From Anaerolineae bacterium (GTDB lineage Bacteria > Chloroflexota > Anaerolineae > 4572-78 > J111), in contig JAHDWA010000001.1 in assembly GCA_023382535.1 (NCBI GenBank), positions 434,001 through 498,000 of the forward strand: 64,000 nucleotides of DNA. The letters run 5' to 3'. Positions within the stretch are counted from its first letter, which is position 1. Each line of letters begins with the position of its first letter. A model generated the notes under the pieces. That model did no database searches and had not been told where the DNA came from. It saw only the letters and a program-made list of their open reading frames with translations. Shown here in pieces: positions 1-7,647 of this stretch. Position numbers and translations under genes: made by a program.

Positions 1-66
1 GTGTTGGTGTCAGGCGATGGCGCGGCGACGCCTGCTGCATCTGGGCACGGTACCCATCATCATTAA
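1..66 (+). CDS. C-terminal tail of an upstream gene (partial)
   Basis: The first frame is open from the window edge to a TAA at 64-66 and encodes 21 residues ending in three histidines after a Gly/Ala/Thr-rich stretch. It stops 13 nt before the ATG of the next gene, whose ribosome-binding site lies in the gap, the usual spacing inside an operon. His-rich tails are common in the metal-handling proteins of this window, but 21 residues are too few to name a family. It could also be chance open frame. Confidence 0.4.
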   Translation: MLVSGDGAATPAASGHGTHHH

Positions 67-79
67 AGCGGAGGACAAT

Positions 80-610
80 ATGACTCATAACCATACCCAA
101 GGTGTGTCGAGTACGGCCGCCATTGCCGGACACCCGATCCATCCGATATTGGTCCCTTTTCCGATAGCCTTTTTTATCGGCGTCTTGGCGACCGACCTCG
201 GCTATTGGTGGACGGCTGACCCTTTCTGGGCGAGAGCATCGCTCTGGTTGGCAGGCGCCGCGCTGGCGACCGGCCTGCTGGCCGCTATCTTCGGCCTGGT
301 TGATTTCCTGACTATTGGCCGAGCCCGGGAGCACAGCGCTGGCTGGATTCACCTCTTCGGCAATGCTATAGCCCTGATATTGGCGCTAGCGAACTTAGGG
401 GTGCGCTGGAGTGACCCGGTAGCAGCTACGCTGCCCTGGGGTTTGAGCTTATCAGCCATTGTCGGCGCAATCTTGATCGTTACGGGTTGGCTCGGCGGTG
501 AACTCGTCTATCGGCACATGATCGGCGTGACCGGGCATGGCGGTGAAGAAATGGCCCTACAAGAGCAAAAGTCAAGTGAAAAGCAACATCACCATGCGGC
601 CGTCTCATAA
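80..610 (+). CDS. DUF2231 membrane protein
   Basis: 176-residue integral membrane protein of the DUF2231 family. The motif GHPIHPILVPFPIAFF (about residues 17-32) is the family hallmark, followed by four hydrophobic helices and a short charged, His-containing tail. The ATG at 80 is chosen over an in-frame ATG at 17 because GGAGG lies 6 nt upstream and the domain starts just after it. DUF2231 proteins are membrane proteins of unknown function, sometimes linked to haem or cytochrome genes. Here it precedes an epimerase and an SPW/VKOR protein on the same strand. Confidence 0.85.
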   Translation: MTHNHTQGVSSTAAIAGHPIHPILVPFPIAFFIGVLATDLGYWWTADPFWARASLWLAGAALATGLLAAIFGLVDFLTIGRAREHSAGWIHLFGNAIALILALANLGVRWSDPVAATLPWGLSLSAIVGAILIVTGWLGGELVYRHMIGVTGHGGEEMALQEQKSSEKQHHHAAVS

Positions 611-731
611 GCGGCTACGTAAATAAAGTAAGGTATCGCATTTAACCAAGCAGTTGGCTAAACTCGGCTTCGCGGTCACGCTTGATCCCTTACCTGCTGC
701 TTGAGAGTTACTTTCAGAGGAGAGGCCAGCT

Positions 732-1931
732 ATGAGCAATCAGAAAGACACTATTTTGATCACGGGTACGAGCGGCAGAATTGGCTATCCTCTGGCGAAA
801 CGTCTGGCGGAATCTTTTAACGTCGTTGGCTTTGACCGCCGTGCGCCATCGCATCCCCCACCCAGCGCCGAATGTTTGTATGTGGATTTAACCCTTGAAG
901 AAAGCGTCCGCCGCGGGCTGGATGCCATCCGCGACCTGCACGGCAACCGCATCGCCTCGGTGGTCCACCTCGCCGCCTATTATGATTTTTCCGGGGCGCC
1001 CAGTCCTCTTTATGACAAGATCACTGTGGGTGGCACCCAACGCCTGCTGCGGCTGCTCCAGGATTTCGAAGTTGAGCAGTTTGTTTTTTCCAGTACGGAC
1101 CTGGTGCATGCGCCTTCTGAGCCGGGGCAGCACATTAACGAAGATTCACCGCTGGCGCCTAAGTGGCCCTACCCCCAGTCTAAAGTCGCTACCGAGCAGG
1201 TGATCCACGCCGAACGCGGCAAAATCCCTGCCGTCATCCTACGCATTGCCGGCGTGTACGATGATCTGTGCCACTCGATTCCTTTGGGGCAACAGATACA
1301 GCGGATTTACGAGCGCGATATCACTGCCTATATCTTCCCCGGCGACATCTCGGCCGGTCGCCAGGCGTTCGTGCACAATGACGATGTCATCGCCTCGATC
1401 TTGCTTGCCATTGCGCGTCGCCAGGAACTGCCGCCCGAAGTAAGCCTGCTCATCGGCGAGCCTCATTCGCCCAGTTATGATGAATTGCAACGTGCCTTCG
1501 GACGGCTGATCCACGACGTAGAATGGAAGACGTGGGCAATTCCGCCGGCAGTGGCCAAGCTGGGGGCGTGGGCGCAAGAGATTCTGCCACTCGGCAGACC
1601 CGCTTTCATCAAGCCCTGGATGGTGGACCTCGCCGACGACAATATGGAACTGGACATCAGCCGCGCTCGGACTATCCTGGGGTGGGCGCCTAGACACTCG
1701 CTGATCGAAACGCTGCCGAAAATGATACCGGCGCTAAGGGCGGACCCCGTTGCGTGGTATCGCGAGAACGAGCTTGAGCCGCCGCTGTGGTTGCGCGAGG
1801 TGGCGTCCCCGGGCGATCAGGCCAGGGAACTGGGGCCGCATGAATTGATGCGCCTGGGCGAACAAGTGCAGGGTCTGATAAATGCCCATGCCGAGCCGGT
1901 AGAACACTATGAAAGGGTACTGACGCGATGA
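732..1931 (+). CDS. NAD-dependent epimerase/dehydratase (extended SDR)
   Basis: 399-residue extended short-chain dehydrogenase/reductase. Near the N-terminus ITGTSGRIGYPLAKRL carries the GxxGxxG dinucleotide-binding loop. The catalytic pair appears as YPQSK (about residue 147), preceded by the conserved FSSTD strand. Such enzymes act on nucleotide sugars or related carbonyl substrates in the cytoplasm; the substrate cannot be told from sequence. A strong ribosome-binding site (GGAGAGG) precedes the ATG. The stop overlaps the start of the next gene by 4 bp (ATGA), so the two are translationally coupled. Confidence 0.88.
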   Translation: MSNQKDTILITGTSGRIGYPLAKRLAESFNVVGFDRRAPSHPPPSAECLYVDLTLEESVRRGLDAIRDLHGNRIASVVHLAAYYDFSGAPSPLYDKITVGGTQRLLRLLQDFEVEQFVFSSTDLVHAPSEPGQHINEDSPLAPKWPYPQSKVATEQVIHAERGKIPAVILRIAGVYDDLCHSIPLGQQIQRIYERDITAYIFPGDISAGRQAFVHNDDVIASILLAIARRQELPPEVSLLIGEPHSPSYDELQRAFGRLIHDVEWKTWAIPPAVAKLGAWAQEILPLGRPAFIKPWMVDLADDNMELDISRARTILGWAPRHSLIETLPKMIPALRADPVAWYRENELEPPLWLREVASPGDQARELGPHELMRLGEQVQGLINAHAEPVEHYERVLTR

Positions 1932-3613
1932 ATCATGACATGTCGAAGATGAGCGGTTCGAACGCGAACGCTGCCGGCGTGATGGATATGTCTGAGCCAT
2001 CGAAGCATGGCATGTCGGCCATGGCCGGTTCTGAGCCAGCCTCCGACGAAGTCCGCGCCAAAAAGTTGCAGCTTGAGAAGATGCGCCAGCTCCAAGCGCA
2101 GTTGGCACAAGCATACGAACGTGAAGTTATCGCGCAAAAAAAAGAGGAGGCCAGGGCGCGCGAGTTGATGGAGAAAGACCCGGCCGCGCATGTCGAGATG
2201 ATGAAGATGGAGCAGGAGCATCGCCGGTTGGCGCTCGAACTCCCGCGCCTGCTGCTGCAACACGAAGCACAAGTCTACCGCGAACTGCAGAGCGCCCAGG
2301 CGGCGGCAAGCGCCAGGATGCCGGAAACCGGCCAATTGATGATGCAGATGGTGACGATGTCGCACTGGTCACAAATTCCGCTGCTCGTGTTGGGCTTGTG
2401 GTTGATCGTCAGCCCGTTCACGCTCGGCTATCGCAGCGGGCTGCTAACGTGGAGCGACATCATCAGCGGGCTCTTGGTGATCGTACTTGGGGCGGTCGCT
2501 TTTCGCATGGGACGCACCTGGGCCGCGTGGGCGAACACCTTCGTGGGCCTGTGGCTGGCTTTCGCTCCGATTGCTTTCTGGGCGCCGGACGCGGCGTACG
2601 CAAATGATACCCTCGTCGGGGCGCTGGTGATTGTGTTCGCCGTACTTGTGCCGATGATGATGGAGATGCCTGGGCCTGAAGTGCCCCTCGGCTGGTCGTA
2701 CAACCCTTCGACCTGGCTGCAGCGCGCCCCTGTCCTGGCGTTGGCCCTTTTGAGTTTTTTCCTGTCGCGCTACATGGCCGCCTTCCAATTGGGCCATATC
2801 CCCTGGGCCTGGGACCCAATCTTCGGCAACGGCACCGTCCAGGTTCTTACCTCGACCGTCTCGCAAGCCTTCCCCGTCTCGGATGCAGGCCTGGGCGCGT
2901 TTACGTATCTTGTCGAACTTCTGTCAGGCTTTATGGGCGACCCGCGCCGCTGGCGCACGATGCCCTGGATGGTGGCCCTTTTTGGCTTTATGGTGGTGCC
3001 GCTCGGTATCGTCAGCGTCGTACTGATTATGTTGCAGCCGGTAAGCGTCGGCGCGTGGTGTACGGCGTGCCTCCTGTCAGCGCTCTTTATGTTGCTGATG
3101 GTCGCGCTCTCGATTGACGAAGTGATTGCCATGCTCCAGTTTTTATTTCAAACCCGTCGGATGGGGAGATCCGTGTGGCGCACTTTCTGGCTTGGCGGCG
3201 ACCCCTTGGGGGATAACCTGACGCCGCGCCGCCCCGAAACAGCCCATCTACGCGAGATGTTCTGGGGGGTAACGGTACCGTGGAATCTACTCGTGAGTGC
3301 GGTCTTGGGCGCGTGGCTCATGGCGGCGCCCGCCGTCTTTCAAACACAGGGTTGGGCAGCACATAGCGATCACGTACTCGGGGCGCTGGTCGCAACGGTT
3401 GCCATCATCGCCTTTGCCGAAGCAACACGTGTGGCGCGTTTTATCAACATTGCGCTGGCGCTCGGCATTATCGTGCTGCCGTGGCTGCTCGGCGGTGGAA
3501 CGTTGGCGGCAAGCATCAACGATCTGATCACCGGCGTATTGATCATCGCGCTGAGCATCCCGCCGGGCAAAATCAAGAATACGTATGCCGAATGGAATCC
3601 GCTGATCGTGTGA
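1928..3613 (+). CDS. SPW-repeat / vitamin K epoxide reductase-like membrane protein
   Basis: 561 residues. Residues 1-135 are polar, Met-rich and then strongly helical (probable coiled coil). From about 140 a hydrophobic SPW-type repeat unit begins (WLIVSPFTLGY, then WLAFAPIAFW). Around 260-400 is a VKOR-like four-helix domain with the redox pair WCTAC at about residue 377. A second SPW-like pair (WLMAAPAVFQ ... LPWLLGGG) closes the protein. VKOR homologues reoxidise thioredoxin-like proteins in the bacterial envelope using quinone, so a role in disulphide formation is plausible. Expressed by 4-bp overlap with the upstream epimerase gene. The SPW-VKOR-SPW order and the long N-terminal helix are unusual. 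Confidence 0.8.
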   Translation: MNHDMSKMSGSNANAAGVMDMSEPSKHGMSAMAGSEPASDEVRAKKLQLEKMRQLQAQLAQAYEREVIAQKKEEARARELMEKDPAAHVEMMKMEQEHRRLALELPRLLLQHEAQVYRELQSAQAAASARMPETGQLMMQMVTMSHWSQIPLLVLGLWLIVSPFTLGYRSGLLTWSDIISGLLVIVLGAVAFRMGRTWAAWANTFVGLWLAFAPIAFWAPDAAYANDTLVGALVIVFAVLVPMMMEMPGPEVPLGWSYNPSTWLQRAPVLALALLSFFLSRYMAAFQLGHIPWAWDPIFGNGTVQVLTSTVSQAFPVSDAGLGAFTYLVELLSGFMGDPRRWRTMPWMVALFGFMVVPLGIVSVVLIMLQPVSVGAWCTACLLSALFMLLMVALSIDEVIAMLQFLFQTRRMGRSVWRTFWLGGDPLGDNLTPRRPETAHLREMFWGVTVPWNLLVSAVLGAWLMAAPAVFQTQGWAAHSDHVLGALVATVAIIAFAEATRVARFINIALALGIIVLPWLLGGGTLAASINDLITGVLIIALSIPPGKIKNTYAEWNPLIV

Positions 3614-3716
3614 AGTAGCGGCTGAAAGTCTAAACAGAAAAACATAAAAACAGGCTAATCCATCCAACAGAGTTAAACAGAAATTAAAATCAGGAAAGAA
3701 AAGGAGTGACAAAACA

Positions 3717-4436
3717 ATGAAACACCTAAGACTATATCAACTGGCGTTTATCATTTTGATCGTTCTCACTAGCCCGGTATTAGTCGCCTGTGCCGCAACT
3801 CAAGAGAGCGGCGCCCCACAAGCCACCGTAGCGGCTATTCCCACCGAGCAAACAGCTGGTGAGACGGTAGCGGAAAGTGCCCCCACTTCAGAAGCCCCGG
3901 TAGCAGCCAACCCAACGACAGAACCTGCTGCGGATGAAACGATGGCGGAATTTGACCAAATGTTCATTGATATGATGGTGCCTCACCATCAAAGCGCCAT
4001 TGAGATGGCTCAGCTTGAGCTACAGCAAGGGGAGAACCCCGAACTCAAGGCCATGGCCGAGTCCATGATTCAATCCCAGCAGGCCGAAATTGACCAACTG
4101 CGCCAGTGGCGGCAGCAGTGGTACGGCAGCAGCGAGACGCCCCCGATGACCCAAATGCCGATGTTGCCCGGGATGTCGCAAATGGAGCACACTGGAGACA
4201 TGATGACGATGGATATGACGCCGGAGATTGAGCGTTTGCGCAATGCCCCCAAACCAGTTGACGCAACGTTCATTGAGGCGATGATGAAGCATCACCAGAT
4301 GGCCATTGAGGCAGCGAGTATAGCCGAACAGCAAGCATCTCATCAGGAGATCAAAGACACGGCGCGAAACATTATCCAGGAGCAGCAAGGTGAGATCAGT
4401 GAGCTGAGTCGCATCAGTGAGGAGTTGCAATCATAG
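3717..4436 (+). CDS. DUF305 lipoprotein, probable metal-binding
   Basis: 239 residues. A hydrophobic signal ends in the lipobox LVAC (Cys about 25), so the mature protein should be lipid-anchored outside the membrane. A Thr/Glu/Ala-rich linker is followed by two DUF305 halves, each with an HH pair: MMVPHHQSAIEMA and MMKHHQMAIEAA. Between them is a Met-rich loop (MTQMPMLPGMSQMEH... MMTMDM). DUF305 proteins are often encoded with copper-resistance genes; the His and Met pattern fits Cu or Ag binding, but that is inference. A strong AGGAG site precedes the ATG. A second DUF305 protein lies at 56934-57605. Confidence 0.87.
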   Translation: MKHLRLYQLAFIILIVLTSPVLVACAATQESGAPQATVAAIPTEQTAGETVAESAPTSEAPVAANPTTEPAADETMAEFDQMFIDMMVPHHQSAIEMAQLELQQGENPELKAMAESMIQSQQAEIDQLRQWRQQWYGSSETPPMTQMPMLPGMSQMEHTGDMMTMDMTPEIERLRNAPKPVDATFIEAMMKHHQMAIEAASIAEQQASHQEIKDTARNIIQEQQGEISELSRISEELQS

Positions 4437-4503
4437 CGTCCCGAATCGCTGGTTACGCCGACGCCGTAGCCTGGCGAGTGTGAAGAACTGCTCTTGAAGA
4501 CAG

Positions 4504-4545
4504 AATGGCCTGGAGTAACTCCATCCCAGGCCATTTTGCTTGTTT
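4504..4545 (+). terminator. intrinsic terminator after the DUF305 gene
   Basis: A perfect 10-bp stem (AATGGCCTGG at 4504-4513, CCAGGCCATT at 4526-4535) with a 12-nt loop is followed by TTGCTTGTTT. It lies 67 bp after the stop of the DUF305 gene and is the likely end of that transcript. Confidence 0.65.
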
Positions 4546-4573
4546 CCCCACCGGCCAAATAGTGCTGTACCAA

Positions 4574-4699
4574 TTATTCAAAGGCTTCAAACACGGGCGG
4601 AAAAGTGAGCAGAAAACCGAGGCCAATGAGGATAAAGATGGTGGTGAAAATCTTGTTGAAACCCACTTCTTTGTCTTTCCAACACGAAGAGAAACGAGC
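4574..4699 (-). pseudogene. remnant of a two-TM potassium-channel-like protein
   Basis: On the minus strand a 41-codon open stretch ends in TAA at 4574-4576 and reads ...WKDKEVGFNKIFTTIFILIG, continuing with a hydrophobic helix and FEAFE. The part after GFNKIFTT resembles the helix that follows the selectivity filter in Ion_trans_2 potassium channels (typically GKxFTxxYxxxGxG). There is no ATG, an in-frame TAA lies directly upstream, and no TxGYG filter is visible. I read it as a 5'-deleted remnant; a chance match is possible given the short length. The rest of 4437-4821 holds only the terminator and no other gene that I can support. Confidence 0.3.
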
Positions 4700-4821
4700 A
4701 TTTTACCTCTAGACCTCACACACCCAGGCAAGCAGGGCGATGAGCTCTCTCACCGCCCTGCCCCTGCTCATTATTCAATTTGGCGACCTTATCAGTCAAG
4801 AGCTTCGGCCTGCCGTCCTGC

Positions 4822-5496
4822 TCAGGCGACGGCTTCACCACAACTGCAAGCCTGGAGAGTGGCGACGCAGGCGCAAGCTCCGGCTGGCTGACCGGCTGAG
4901 GAGGCATCCTGATCGGTCAAGACTGAATGTCCGGTCGCGGCAGCCGGCACACCCCGCCACGGCGTGCCAATCCAGCGCAACAGGAAGTAGTCGGCCCCAA
5001 TGTAACCGGACACTTTCCAGGCCAGGATGAGACCTACCGCAATAACGAACAGTACCGGGTTGGTGCTGGCGGTTCCGGCCATCATGAAGTTCCAGTTCAT
5101 GATGGCCCCAAAGAAGGCCGCAATCCCGGTGAAAGCGCCCACAATCAGGGCGATGCCAACCAGCAACTCGCCGTAAGCTACCAGCGGGGCAAACCAAGTG
5201 TAAGCCTCGGCGTCAAGCAACGATTGGATAAAGCCCCGATACCAATTGAAGGCGATGGGAGGGCGGCCGGCTTCAGGGATCGTGATGGCTCTTTCCCAAA
5301 AGCCTTTTAATGCCACCCCGCTTCCAACCCAGTTGGGGTCGAAGATTTTGTTTTGAGCGGCTTCGAACCACTGCCAGCCCAGCCATACTCGCAACACCAG
5401 CCACAACCAACCGGCCCGCGGGTTACTGAGGAGGGTATTCACCCAGCCCGGTTCCTGGACAACGTGTCCTTGGCGAGTAACAATGTTAGTAGCCAT
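4822..5496 (-). CDS. DoxX/DoxD-like membrane protein
   Basis: 224 residues, four predicted membrane helices (about 28-48, 98-120, 125-145, 150-170). LRVWLGWQWFEAAQNKIFDPNWV and YGELLVGIALIVGAFTGIAAFFGAIMNWNFMMAG match the DoxX/DoxD family, including thiosulphate:quinone oxidoreductase large subunits. The C-terminal tail beyond the last helix is Cys-rich (ACACVATLQACSCG), which is not a usual DoxX feature and could bind a metal. GGAGAG lies 6 nt before the ATG. Single gene, transcribed away from the DUF305 gene. Thiosulphate oxidation is possible but unproven because no DoxA-like partner is adjacent. Confidence 0.75.
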   Translation of the reverse strand: MATNIVTRQGHVVQEPGWVNTLLSNPRAGWLWLVLRVWLGWQWFEAAQNKIFDPNWVGSGVALKGFWERAITIPEAGRPPIAFNWYRGFIQSLLDAEAYTWFAPLVAYGELLVGIALIVGAFTGIAAFFGAIMNWNFMMAGTASTNPVLFVIAVGLILAWKVSGYIGADYFLLRWIGTPWRGVPAAATGHSVLTDQDASSAGQPAGACACVATLQACSCGEAVA

Positions 5497-5916
5497 TTTT
5501 GCTCTCCTTTCCTGGCTATTAAATCTTCTTGGTGAACAAGCTTAAATAGTTTCACATCTCGGCCAGATTTACCTTCACCGTAATTCATTGCCGAGGAAAA
5601 TAGTATGTTATTTCACAAATCAGTATGCTTGAGAATATTCGGGGACAACAGCGCCAATCGGCGTGGTTCGCTACGGGCAAAATGGCCTGTGTCTCTAGGG
5701 GCTATACAGTTCACCGCATAGAGGAAGGCGATTTAACTCATTCACCTTGATTTGTGACTGTTTCTGTCATGGGGTGAGCCAGAGGGAGGCTTGGGGCCGG
5801 GTCAAATTTTGAGCTGGAGACTTCCGAGGCTTCGGGTTGAGTCTCGGAATGTAAGTTCAGCCCGAAGGGTTTTCGAAGCCTCGGAGGTCTGCCAAAAATT
5901 GCCGTAACTTGTAGGT
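5497..5916 (+). other. 420-bp intergenic region
   Basis: No protein gene seen. It holds an 11-mer GGCAAAATGGC at 5676-5686, identical to one at 19395-19405, and a long imperfect palindrome at 5818-5890 (described separately). The A/T-rich block near 5520-5630 could carry the promoter of the minus-strand DoxX gene, but I cannot assign boxes. Confidence 0.4.
5818..5890. repeat. 17-bp-arm palindromic intergenic element
   Basis: Arms 5818-5834 (AGACTTCCGAGGCTTCG) and 5874-5890 (CGAAGCCTCGGAGGTCT) pair with one mismatch and enclose 39 nt that itself contains a partial copy (GGTTGAGTCTCGG). It sits 27 bp beyond the stop of the minus-strand cytochrome c gene, so it may act as a transcript-end hairpin, though there is no clear T-tract. 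The form suggests a dispersed palindromic repeat; only one copy occurs in this window. Confidence 0.55.
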
Positions 5917-7128
5917 TTAAGGTTGACCCGTGTCGGCCAGGGCCTTTGCCAGCGTCTCCAGAGCTTCGCCGGGTTTGCCGGCTTCGATGTCTGCCAGGGC
6001 GTGCTCGGCGGCTTCAAACAGATCGCCGGAGGGGAGGAGTGCCAGGGCTTCTGTCAAAGCTTCTTTGGCTTCATCCAGCTTGTCCTTTTCCAGAGCCTGG
6101 ACCGCTTCTTGCAACTGCTGCACTCCGGGATCGCCCGCTGCTTCCGAGGTCGCCTCCATCGCCGGCATTTCTTCGTCGTGCTCGGCGGCTGGTGTTTCTT
6201 CCCCGTGCTCGGCCTCGGGCGCGGCCATTTCGCCCATCATCTCCTTCATCATCCCTTGAGTCTGTTCGATGAGCGCGGTAGCTTGTTCGATATTGCCGGC
6301 ATCCAGGGCAGCTAGGGCTTGCTCAATCCCCTCGGCCTGCTCGTGTTCAGCCACGTCAGCCGCCTGTTCCAGCAATTCGGCGGCTTCGCTGATTTCATTG
6401 TGTTCAAGGGCGTGTAGCGCATCTTTGAGCAGACCGGCCACGTCGCCAACCACGATCTGTTCACCCCGTCGCCAGGCTCCCAGCAAAGCCACCAGGTCGC
6501 CAATTTGCTGGGGCGACAGAACCGTACCCCACACCGGCATCCCTTGCGCCGGCCGCCCCCGGGCAATCGTTTCGGCGTACCAGGCATCGTCAAACTGCTG
6601 CAATTTGACCGGGTCGTTCAGCGCCGGGGCCGTGCCGCCCTGACCGTTCGGACCGTGGCAGATGGCGCAGGTGCCGGCAAAAATCTGCGCTCCCCGCTGA
6701 GCGTCCACCCGCATGCGCTGCTGGCCTAAATCCGGGGCGGTGGGCTCCCAACTGCGGATGAAAGCGACCATCTGGCGGATTTCCTCGTCGGTGAAAGGGC
6801 CGCCGTGGGCCTGGCTCCAGGCCGGCATCTCGCTGCCTGGGATGCCGCTGGCGATGAGGCCGAACATCGTCTCGTCGTGAGCGGCGGTCAGGAACTGCTT
6901 GGAGTTCAGGGCGGGGGCATCGGCTCCCTCCCCTTCTGCCCCGTGGCAGGAAGCGCAGTTCTGACGATAAAGTTCCTGGCCGGCGCTGATGAGCTGCTGC
7001 CGGTCGGCGGCCTGGACCGCCTGAATGCGGGCCGGCTCGCGGTTGAGATAGAGCTGAAAAGCGGCGAGAATGAATACGGCCAGGATAAGAGAAGTCCAGA
7101 GTAAACGACTGTTACTATCGCTGCGCAT
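5917..7128 (-). CDS. membrane-anchored dihaem cytochrome c with helical C-terminal extension
   Basis: 403 residues. An N-terminal helix (about 9-27) anchors the protein. Two class I cytochrome c domains follow with haem sites CASCH (about 58-62) and CAICH (about 152-156); candidate axial Met residues are in IPGSEMPAW and PAQGMPVW. Residues 230-400 are not cytochrome: they form Ala/Leu/Glu-rich helical repeats (LEHNEISEAAELLEQ, LDAGNIEQATALIEQ, LEKDKLDEAKEALTE) broken by an acidic/His linker, resembling TPR-like pairs. It is the last gene of cytochrome b - Rieske - cytochrome c (9 bp gap to the Rieske gene) and should carry electrons from that complex to the oxidase. Confidence 0.9.
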   Translation of the reverse strand: MRSDSNSRLLWTSLILAVFILAAFQLYLNREPARIQAVQAADRQQLISAGQELYRQNCASCHGAEGEGADAPALNSKQFLTAAHDETMFGLIASGIPGSEMPAWSQAHGGPFTDEEIRQMVAFIRSWEPTAPDLGQQRMRVDAQRGAQIFAGTCAICHGPNGQGGTAPALNDPVKLQQFDDAWYAETIARGRPAQGMPVWGTVLSPQQIGDLVALLGAWRRGEQIVVGDVAGLLKDALHALEHNEISEAAELLEQAADVAEHEQAEGIEQALAALDAGNIEQATALIEQTQGMMKEMMGEMAAPEAEHGEETPAAEHDEEMPAMEATSEAAGDPGVQQLQEAVQALEKDKLDEAKEALTEALALLPSGDLFEAAEHALADIEAGKPGEALETLAKALADTGQP

Positions 7129-7137
7129 CGTTTCCTC

Positions 7138-7632
7138 CTATACAGGTGTAACCTGCGAAGGATCAAACTGATCCCGCTCAATGACCTGGCTGGTATCTAC
7201 CAGGATTTCGCCGTCCACGATCTCCACCGGAAAGAGATCAAGCGGGCGCGGCGGCGGGCCACCGGTCACTTCGCCCTTTTTGTTGTAGAGGCCGCCGTGG
7301 CAGGGGCAGTGGAATTGAGCCTCATCGTCGCGCCAGGGCACGGTGCAGCCCAGGTGGGTGCAGCGCTGCCACATCGCCAGTACTCCCTCATCCAATCGGG
7401 AGAGGTAGAAGCGGCCCTGGTGGATGTGGGTGATACTGCCCACCGGAAATTCCTCGATCCGGCCGGCGTTGACCCTGCCGCCAAAGCTGCCCGGTTCGAT
7501 AAAGGGCTTGAAGAAACTGACCAGGGCCAGTCCGGCCTGGCCAGCCAGCGCGACCATCGAGGCCCCCCAGACCCACAGTAAGAATTGGCGGCGTGGCACC
7601 TCCTGCTGGTTAATACGGTCAGATAGGCTCAT
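7138..7632 (-). CDS. Rieske 2Fe-2S protein of the quinol-cytochrome c reductase
   Basis: 164 residues. RRQFLLWVWG (14-23) plus the following hydrophobic stretch is the Tat-like signal and anchor typical of Rieske proteins. The cluster ligands are in CTHLGC (91-96) and CPCHG (109-113), with the conserved GPPPRPL loop afterwards. Exported and cofactor-loaded, it accepts electrons from quinol at cytochrome b and passes them to cytochrome c. It lies 15 bp after the cytochrome b gene and 9 bp before the cytochrome c gene, on the same strand. Confidence 0.95.
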   Translation of the reverse strand: MSLSDRINQQEVPRRQFLLWVWGASMVALAGQAGLALVSFFKPFIEPGSFGGRVNAGRIEEFPVGSITHIHQGRFYLSRLDEGVLAMWQRCTHLGCTVPWRDDEAQFHCPCHGGLYNKKGEVTGGPPPRPLDLFPVEIVDGEILVDTSQVIERDQFDPSQVTPV

Positions 7633-7647
7633 GGCAACGCTCCTTTT

